Shown one piece after another: positions 56,540-64,000 of a DNA stretch of 64,000 nt. The notes beneath the pieces are model-generated. The model was given only the letters and a program-made list of their open reading frames with translations, had not been told where the DNA came from and made no database searches. Location of the stretch: contig JALMLS010000417.1 of assembly GCA_038496445.1 (NCBI GenBank), positions 1 through 64,000 of the forward strand, written 5' to 3'. The position numbers and the translations under genes are program-made. This DNA comes from Trichosphaerium sp. ATCC 40318 (Eukaryota > Discosea > Flabellinia > Trichosidae). The first letter of the stretch is position 1; the number at the start of each line of letters is the position of its first letter.

Positions 56540-58702
56540 TTAACGGTTCACGGGATGGCTTCCGAACTTTAAAATATCCTTTAATGGATGCTCGTTTATG
56601 TTTTTAGAGACAAACGCTGAACAAAAAACCTGTCCGGTGGAGTTAATTCCAGTTTTAGAAAGCGATGTACAAAAGCCTCCATGTATTGGCTAACAACACC
56701 TTAAAAACGAACGCTCAAGACCAACCAGCTGTCGTATCAAGTCTTCTATAAAACTAAAATAATACGCACCATCAGAATCACCGCCACCATAAGATTTTTG
56801 TGTACATTTAGTACAAGGGATACTATCAGGTCGACCTATAAACAAAAAAGTGGGAAAAAAGAAGCACCATTGACAAGCGAAGCCTACCTGATGGGTTGCC
56901 AGCGATACCACCAAAAGCTACTTCATTTTTTGATATCAAAGCACTTGCAGAATTAACGCCTAAAGGTACAGATTGAGTAGTGTTGCTTTAAAGAAACGTA
57001 CCTTTGGTGCCAATAAGGTAAGTCGATAGTAGGAGTTGCTTTAACTCAGCGTCAAAGATTGATACAAACCCACCGGTGCCACTCACTGGAGTGTACCATC
57101 TATTGCTTGTTTCTGGTAATCGAGATGCGCTGTCTCCGTATGTGACCACAAAGGACACCTCAGTTTGTGTACCAAGAAATGTGACACCTGTCATTTTAAT
57201 ACCATTTGCTAGAAAAGCCTTAGTCCTTTAAAAAAACCAAAGCTATTCATCTCTTACGGTGAACATTTTTACCCCCTAAACATTGACAAGGTGTTGTTCT
57301 ATTTACTCCAACATATGCAAGGTGCCAAGACTAAAAGAACGGAATGATTAACATGTACATAATAATAGCAAAAGGCAAAAAAGAAGAAAGAAAAAAGGTA
57401 CCTGGGTTTCTAAGTTAGAAAAGTCTTTTGTAAAAGCGCCTATCCAAGTCGCTTTGTTTGCTCCTTTGTAGCCGAAGCAAGGTGATGAAAGGCACTTTCC
57501 TTCAGCAGCTGTTTGAAGCTCAGTAAGGTTGTAGGGATTACGTGTAAACACTGTATTTCCTCCGTCCGAGCTGCCACTAACCCAAACTTTTCCTGTATGA
57601 TCTGTTGTCAAGAAATTAAAGAAACTATCTGCTTGTAGTTGGAGGTGGTCTGTGTGTACAAGCTTGGGGTTCTAAAAAAGCGTCAGAGAACAGTGGGCAT
57701 GAGATACTACTCACGAAATCCCATAGCGGAGGGAATCCTTGAAACGGAGCTTTTGGAACAGTAGCGTCTTCAATAAATATGTACGGATCACGCCTTAAGA
57801 GTAATTAGGCTAACGCTTACGTTACCAACCATGTATGTGTACCATGGTTCACAACAAGTATGGGAACTTTGATCTCCTCCAACTATCACGTGATCGTCAA
57901 CATCGACTGTGATAGCAGGCATACGAGATTTCTTTTGAAAAAGTTAACTTGGTTTAAAAACTTCTACAACTACCTTTACAGAGTGGCTAAGAACTACTTT
58001 ACCATCCGAAATACGAACCCATCCTCCTGATCTGAGCAATAGGGTATCTCCATTTTTGAAAAAGCGAACAGTACAAGAGGTACACTCCCCAAAACTTGTA
58101 ACATTCCAATTCACCTTTTTACCATCTGTCGATAAAGAAAACGCAATCGAGGCACCTGTACACGTGTCATTAACGGCACCTTATTAATAAAACATTTACC
58201 TGAAGCTACTAATTCATTATTCTTTTCATTGTATGCAATAGAAGCCACAGGGGAAGTAAGATAAATCCATTCTACCCTATTGAAGTCACAAACCAAAAAA
58301 AACCAAAAATTGGCTGGTTTGGTATTCGTACTTTGATCCATCTCCTGATAACGACGCTATAAAACCACCTGAAGAAGGGCTACCGCCCAGGTGTGGTGCT
58401 TTTTTAAAAGGACCATCGTTACTTCTAAACGGCTTTTTTAACAAAACACGAATAGTGAAGTGGATTTTCGTACGTTGTAGTCCCTCCTATTATTATAGAA
58501 CCGCTTGTCATATAAACAACAGATGTTATTGAATCATCTCCACTGCCTCCAAAGTATCTAATTCCAATTAGAACTGAACTTCTGCTGTATACTTCTTTGA
58601 GAAAACTTACGAAGAGAAAGTTGGTTTTCCGAAAGTGCTATTGTTCTGGCACAAAGCTACTGCTACAAAGCTGAATATAAAGAACACAACGTGTTGTGAC
58701 AT
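56540..58702 (-). CDS. Secreted beta-propeller-like (SBBP-type) repeat protein
   Basis: About ten exons. Start MSQHVVFFIFSFVAVALCQN is a signal peptide. The body repeats a pattern of about 45-60 residues: RYFGGSGDDSITSVVYMTSG-SIIIGGTT; GGFIASLSGDGSKYE then RVEWIYLTSPVASIAYNEK; KTWIGAFTKDFSNLETQ; FGYKGANKATWIGAFTKD; TDHTGKVWVSGSSDGGNTVF. The GG-GDD-----V-----G---GGTT form is that of SBBP/beta-propeller repeats. Cysteine-rich segments (CSTCTVRFFKNG, CTKCTQKSYGGGDSD, CLSSPCFGY) suggest disulphide cross-links. No membrane span near the C-terminus, so likely secreted. Function unknown. Confidence 0.62.
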
Positions 58703-59199
58703 TGATTGTTGTCCTGCTAGGTCAATTAAGTCCGTGTAGGACAAGTTTGTGAGCTTTTTTCCAACTATGTACAGTTTTTCTGTTTAACCAACTTAAAACC
58801 TTCGCAACGGTTAGCATAATAAAAATCGAAGGTTTTGGCGGCGATGTTGAGCAAAGTGGTCGCTTCTTGTGCTTTGACACGTTTATTTCTCCTTAGTGAA
58901 GAAATACGCTTTTTCAATATGAAACGATCGTTATTGAGCGTGGGGAAACGCTATTCCGGAAAAACTTTTGTTTCCAGCTGGTAGTGCGTTTTAACGCTCA
59001 CAAAATAAATAACAAGTACTTGGTACCTTTTTATAGAGTCTGTTTAGACGAAATGATGTTGGTGTTATAAATGGTAAATACTAACATAACTTTTTTGTCC
59101 AAAACAAGAATGTATGAATACGTTATTGACAAATACATCAGGAGAGCAACACCACTCTGTCAATATATCTTCTAAAATAGATGATATCGTCAACTCTGA
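58703..59199. other. Intergenic region left of the MITE-like element
   Basis: Upstream of the propeller gene; presumably contains its promoter. No gene supported. Confidence 0.4.
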
Positions 59200-59649
59200 A
59201 GAGATGTTTAGATATCTGAGATATCTAGATATTTTACATTATCTAGATACTTGTGAATTATCTAGTTAGACGACAATCTAGGTTAGAACCAACAAAGACA
59301 GAGTAAGCAACAAGACAGGTTTGGAGGAAGACTAACGTCTCGGTGGCTCAAACGCAACACACGAGTAAGGATTTATATCTTGTACACGTGCTATTTATGC
59401 AAAAAATGGATCCACAAATTCAGTTTTCAATAAATGCAGGTTTTTTGGATCAGAAAAAGTTCCTTTTTCAAGGGCGGGAAGTGGGATGATTGTTGCTTGC
59501 CATCTGTTGATCTGTGCGTGCCGGGTGCGGTAATGTCAGATTATGGTTGGTCAGCTAGTTTCTTCAAACGCCTGGAATTCCAGTAGAATATACAGACATT
59601 TTGGCGAAATTATCTAGATTATCTAGATATTGTAGATCTAAACATCTCT
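59200..59649. mobile_element. MITE-like element with terminal inverted repeats
   Basis: AGAGATGTTTAGAT (59200-59213) is repeated in inverse orientation at 59636-59649 (ATCTAAACATCTCT). Sub-terminal ATATCTAGATA and TCTAGAT motifs recur inside both ends. The trinucleotide TGA flanks both sides (59197-59199 and 59650-59652), consistent with a 3-bp target-site duplication. The 450-bp interior holds no open frame of note, as expected for a non-autonomous DNA transposon. No transposase is in the window. Confidence 0.55.
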
Positions 59650-59661
59650 TGACAGCAATAC

Positions 59662-60033
59662 ATGAAAGATAAACTTCTTCTACTTTTTTTTACCTTCACT
59701 ATACAAGTTGATGAAACATCAACTGTGATGTTCCCTCCAAATTGTTTAACACTAGAAGAAGTAAAAGAAAAAGTACAAAGTGTACCATGCACTGAGGTTG
59801 CCGTTGACAGCTTTGGTAATTCATACATGGTCATTCTTACAACAAATGAATGACGAGGAGTTAATTGTAACTATGTTTTTATTGCTGTTGGCATTGTCTG
59901 TATTTACATTTTTGTATCTGTTGCAGTTTCTGGATACTACTGTTGGAGGTGGCATCGGACACAACAAAACTTTGTGTTGGAAGACTATAACACAAATAAA
60001 TACCATCTAGCTAATTTTAGTTCAAGTTTCTAA
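59662..60033 (+). CDS. Small type I membrane protein
   Basis: MKDKLLLLFFTFTIQVDETS gives a short hydrophobic start, then MFPPNCLTLEEVKEKVQSVP and CTEVAVDSFG. Read straight through, the frame meets TGA at 59851, then continues in the same frame into VNCNYVFIAVGIVCIYIFV (membrane span) and CWRWHRTQQNFVLEDYNTNK. A 42-nt GT-AG intron (donor after GACAGCTTTG, acceptor GACGAG) would remove the stop and keep frame, giving DSFG-VNCNYVF. The element ends 12 bases upstream of the ATG, so the transposon-like sequence lies in the promoter. The stop TAA (60031-60033) overlaps the stop of the convergent gene. Confidence 0.55.
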
Positions 60034-61499
60034 GTTGCTTGCTTTGGTTTGAGGGTTGTATTGCTTTTCTTTTTATCTGCTTTGCTAACAATATTATGAA
60101 ATACATTTCGGTCTTTTCTCTCTATTTTATGGTATTGTGGATAAACACTCAAATCCTCCATAACACGGAGAACAGCACCTAAACTTGTCAATACTTGCAC
60201 AAAACTAACTGACAGCAATATATTGTTACTTGCTTTGTAACTCTTACCATCGTTATCACACCTATTACAATAGTCTGATGCACTGTATACATGATGTAGT
60301 TTGCCGCCATGAGCAGATTTGTATCCTTCCATCACAAGAGAGTGCGATCTAATTATACCCTTCAAATTATTTCTTTGCAGAAACTGTTCTGTTATATCTT
60401 CTCCAAACTCGTACCCTTTAAAGCTAATTAACAACTCTGGTATAACAACAAAGGTTTAGATTACCTACGCCTCTGGGAACAATTCCCCAACCAGATCTTT
60501 CCTCATAGTTATCCCAAAGGAGGTCACAAATTGGTCCTTCAATTGGTACTGCGTCATCTCTAAAAAGTGCTTGTATATCTTGTAATGTATCTGCAGAAGG
60601 ACTGAGACCACTGTGAACACAAAAATATGTATTATCTATAATAGCCACTATACTAGGTTAATATAATAACCTTTTTGTTGTCAGCAAGTACCGAGAGGGA
60701 GAGCGTTGAATGCAGAACAAAACAACTCCCAAATTGAGTCGTCATAAATTCTTACACACTCTTCATAAAATGAATATACTCGAGTTAATTCCATTGACTC
60801 ATGATTTCCTCGTATCATATGTACTCTGTCAGGATATTTGATCTTTAAAGCAAATAACAGTGCTATGACACGGACACAAAAATAACCTCTAGAAATAACA
60901 TTAGGCTAAAGGCCAAAGTCAAACAAATTTTCACGTGATTTTTGAAGCAACATTTAATTACCTATTGACATAGTTTCCCAAGAAAAGGAAGTTGACGTCT
61001 GGAGGCATACCCTCTATTTTGAATATCTCTAGCAAGTCAGCCAACTGTCCATGGATATTACCAACTACAGAGATAGGTGCATCGATGTTAAGAATATTGT
61101 CTTCTTTTAGGAATACTTTTCTCGCTTGTTTTGCTATGACAACAATTGTTTCTTTAGGAATTGGTTTGTGGTTCATGCAAGCGTGTATTACAAAGTTCAG
61201 AACAGAGTCCATATTGTATGAGACAAAAAAAGTAAATTGTGGATCAGCCACCTACAGAGATCATCAACGCTTCAAAAATCATTCGGTCTGTAACGCACGT
61301 GTGTACTTTGTGTTTTTGTTACGTCAATCGGTGTGAGACTTGTATTTTTAAGCATAAACGTCCAGAAACGATTATCACTTATCACATTGTGTATATAAAG
61401 ACATGAAGCGCTTAAACTGCATAAATTGGTGTAGTTTAAATGAGTAGTTATTTTAAGAAGCGTCTCCAAAGGTAGGTACAGAAAATGAGATGTAGCCAT
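60030..61499 (-). CDS. F-box protein fused to a PPP-family pseudophosphatase
   Basis: Five exons. Residues 1-65 are an F-box: MATSHFLYLPLETLLKITTH, LNYTNLCSLSASCLYIHNVI. A 47-nt GTGCGT intron joins it in frame to a PP1-like domain: NIDAPISVVGNIHGQLADLL, FLFLGNYVNRGYFCVRVIAL, PDRVHMIRGNHESMELTR, YFCVHSGLSPSADTLQDIQA, WGIVPRGVG, IIRSHSLVMEGYKSAHGG and HHVYSASDYCN. The metal-binding aspartates are replaced: GDxHG is GNIHG and GDYVDRG is GNYVNRG, while GNHE and the later His are kept. SAPNYC reads SASDYC. Catalysis is therefore unlikely. The F-box would link the phosphatase-like domain to an SCF ligase, with the pseudophosphatase as a phosphoprotein or PP1-regulator binding module. Confidence 0.78.
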
Positions 61500-61928
61500 T
61501 GTTTAAAAACAGAAAACTGATGTTCAAGACACTTTAGACATTGCTTACAAACAAGTCTTGGTTAGTCAATTTGATCCTTCTCAAGCTCAACAGGTAGGAC
61601 AAAATCAGCAGGCTGAGTTCTCAATAGGTTCTTCAGGATTATCTTGTTGTGACCTAGCGTGAGCAATTAAAAAAAAAACCATAACATTTTTCCGCTGTAG
61701 ATAGGACTTGTTGGCTTTGCACAAAAAAGCGTGTGAGTTGTCATTCAAAATTTCATCGAAGGCACCCATAAGATACGATGTGGGCACAACAAAAAAGAAC
61801 AAGGGTTTGGAGTTGTTTAGGTTGTTCTTTTTCTACTTGACTTATCTCACTACTTTCATCTTTTTGGATCATTGGTTGTATTTTACCTTTGTTAAGACAG
61901 CACTCCTTGGTTTTATTTTTTTAGTTTT
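61500..61928. other. Unresolved intergenic region with possible small gene
   Basis: On the minus strand MGAFDEILNDNSHAFLCKAN-KSYLQR (from about 61770) and, 60 bases on, LLRTQPADFVLPVELEKDQI (stop near 61575) look coding, but no GT-AG splice I tried joins them in frame. On the plus strand a hydrophobic open frame (61708-61992) overlaps the end of the beta-helix gene. I call neither. Confidence 0.3.
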
Positions 61929-64000
61929 TTATACAGCTATTTTACCTTTGTTTGCTTTGTTACGACGGGCGAAGTTAAAAGGAAGCACTTGATTTTTGAT
62001 CGGCCGTACTTTGAGTACAACAAGAATAATAGTGACGATGGCAATGAGAACCAGTATAACGATTATACCACTCACTATAGCAACAGTAGGCAACTCGCTT
62101 TGAGATGCACTTTGACAAGCATGTTCAACTTTAAACAGCAAAATGATACTTCCTATGTATAAACTGTTAATACCAACACGTGATGTCTTTAAGACAACAA
62201 TCAAAGTGATTGAAAAAAAACGCTGAGTATTGTTTCGTACCCTTGTCGTTATTGATTGGCGATGCTGTAGTTTCAATGCACCCATCAACGGTATTATTAA
62301 CAATAACGTCAGCGCTAAAATCCGTACAATCATTCATTGGGTCGTAGTTAATGAGAGTATGAGTCTACGACAACAGAAATGAGACACATCCGCGTTTCAG
62401 ACAAACTTACTTGGTCATTTGATACCTCTGTATCCAAAACCATTGTTATTGTACCGTTCACTAGCACACAACCTGAAATCATGGTAAGTTGTTTTATGCC
62501 GTGACAAAGGTATACGTACTTCCCACAGTAATTGTTGAGTTAGCAATAAACACGGAAGAGCCATCCAAGGTCAAGTCTCCAAGCACTACATAGGTTCCAT
62601 TCCAAGTCGTTGATTCTATTACAAAGATAGGTCCATCTGCAACCCATGTACCTTGGCGTAGAGTTAGTCAAAGGAATAATCAGCTAGTGTACCATTTATA
62701 CAAATAAAATCAGATACTGGTGGGTCTCCAAAACAATCATTGCTATTCTGAGGTTTCGATGGAGGTTCAGTGACTGGATCTACGCTAGGTGGTATTGTTG
62801 GTGGTGTTGTCAGAACCGTATTTGGAGCAATCGTAGGCGGAGGTGTTTGGGGTACAGGAGCACTTGATGGAGACAAAACAACCCTCTGGTACAATTATTA
62901 AAGCAAAGCAATAAACTAAAGCGCTCACCTTCTGAAATGCACCGACGTCGATGTACCCTCTAGCACGTGGATTTCCATCTACTTGAGTGTAAAGATTCCT
63001 TATTGAAAACAAAAATAACATACCAATGTCGTGGAAAGGCTCGACTTCCTCAACACCTTGTAATCGTATTTAGTTTTTGGATATATTTGCAACACGCACC
63101 TCTGAACTCAAACACATTTATCGCGCTATCAGTTAGCCTGTAATCATATATGCCTATATCTTCGAACGTGCTCATTGGAGCGTTGTAGACAGTAGATGAA
63201 GATATGTCCTCATTAGTCATTGTTATTACGTTTTTCCACGCATTTGCAGAGCCAGTATGTTGGGAAAAAGCTGAAAGCCCTAAACTTGTGTAAGTGTTTC
63301 TTAAGTACTAGAGTATGACATGTTAATACCCATTCCAAAGGTGGCGTATACTAAAGAGAAACTTCCTTGTTCATCCACGCAGGGCGAGTGAATAACTACA
63401 AGAGTGAAGGTTAACAATACGGAGATGATAGCGCTTTTACCTTTTTCTACTTTTCCAGTAACCAGTATATTTGAGACTTTGAATTGCGCTCCCTTGTGAC
63501 AGCTAGCTTGGTTTTAATGTAAAACAGTTTCGTTGTTATATTAAACATACTCGAATACTTTTTCAGACGTTTCACTTGTACTTCCGATATAACGAAATCG
63601 GTCTTGAATTAAAATAAATATGAGAAAAAACTACGAAAAAAAAGAGAAAATTATGCACAACTTACCGACTGCCACGTTCTGTGCACAGCTGTCACTACTT
63701 GCTTTTATGAACTCTAGTAGTAATTTAGATTTTATCCACACTTAAATCCTGCGTACTTGAATATGTGCCGTAAACTCGAACATCTGTAACAATCACGTGA
63801 CCAGCACTAACCTCAATACCAGTCGGTGTAGTTCCGGTATTGCTAAACGTAACATTTTTGAAATAAACAAAGCGATCATTGGTTGAAATACACTCTGTGT
63901 TCACGTGCACAATACTAAAAGAAAGAAAAGGTGTCAGCTCAAATATTAACGCTAGACAAAAACAACACTACCGTACCATCCTGGTACATTTTCTGTTTCT
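61929..64000 (-). CDS. Parallel beta-helix surface protein with membrane anchor (5' partial)
   Basis: Runs off the right edge, so signal peptide and first rungs are missing. Visible rungs include NVTFSNTGTTPTGIEVSAGH with DVRVYGTYSSTQDLSV. Then MSTFEDIGIYDYRLTDSAIN, VEPFHDIG and DGNPRARGYIDVGAFQ, the capping motif typical of right-handed beta-helix domains. A Pro/Thr linker (PPTIAPNTVLTTPPTIPPSV) follows, then solenoid strands (GDLTLDGSSVFIANSTITVG; GCVLVNGTITMVLDTEVSND), cysteine pairs and the span AIVSGIIVILVLIAIVTIIL before a basic tail (FNFARRNKANKGK). It shares the linker-solenoid-TM plan with the gene at 45573-48117. Confidence 0.7.

Noticed and set aside
1-64000. CRISPR arrays, rRNA genes, bacterial operons
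   Set aside because: None seen; split genes with short introns throughout exclude a prokaryotic origin, and no regularly spaced short repeats occur.

Overview
The window is nuclear DNA of an intron-rich unicellular eukaryote whose lineage I cannot fix. Most genes are split by many short introns (about 40-100 nt, GT-AG, donors very often GTACGT or GTAAGT), usage fits the standard genetic code, and genes are densely packed on both strands. The gene families (NBR1 autophagy receptor, cAMP-receptor-like GPCR, PAQR receptor, VIT/vWA protein, PARP, Rho-like GTPase, F-box/LRR proteins, CCDC93 fragment, parallel beta-helix surface proteins) suggest a free-living heterotrophic protist. Intron boundaries were placed by eye, so exon-level coordinates are approximate unless a position is named.

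Layout. 1-15 kb: 3' part of a BPI/LBP-type lipid-binding protein (+), a GH31 glycosidase (-), an F-box/LRR protein (+), a CCDC93 N-terminal-domain protein (+), a small unknown gene (+), a ubiquitin-like/ankyrin protein (+), a small unknown gene (-), an enoyl-CoA hydratase (+), a multi-pass membrane protein (+) and a YwqK/MORN-variant repeat protein (-). At 14.9-15.0 kb, minus strand, lies what looks like a circularly permuted tRNA-Gly(UCC) gene with its 3' half upstream of its 5' half.

15.4-25 kb is one giant minus-strand gene for a secreted, membrane-anchored protein with six tandem PstS-like phosphate-binding domains. 25-34 kb: a helical unknown, an NBR1-like autophagy receptor, a small membrane protein, a degenerate Rho-like GTPase, a PQ-loop transporter-like protein, a 2OG-Fe(II) oxygenase-like protein and a stand-alone PH-domain protein.

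34-50 kb: a beta-helix surface protein, a PARP-family mono-ADP-ribosyltransferase with a Tyr/Arg-rich tail, a second F-box/LRR protein, a ketopantoate-reductase-like protein with a C-terminal membrane anchor, a small secreted protein, a Thr/Pro-rich surface protein and a PAQR receptor.

50-64 kb: a VIT/vWA protein carrying an inserted ESCRT-III (Snf7) domain and two MIM1-like motifs, a 7TM receptor, a secreted beta-propeller-like protein, a 450-bp MITE-like element, a small single-pass protein, an F-box protein fused to a PPP-family pseudophosphatase, and the 3' part of another beta-helix surface protein. Recurring themes are surface/secreted proteins (lipid, phosphate and carbohydrate binding), ubiquitin/F-box/autophagy/ESCRT components, and a strongly over-represented CACGTG palindrome in introns and intergenic DNA.
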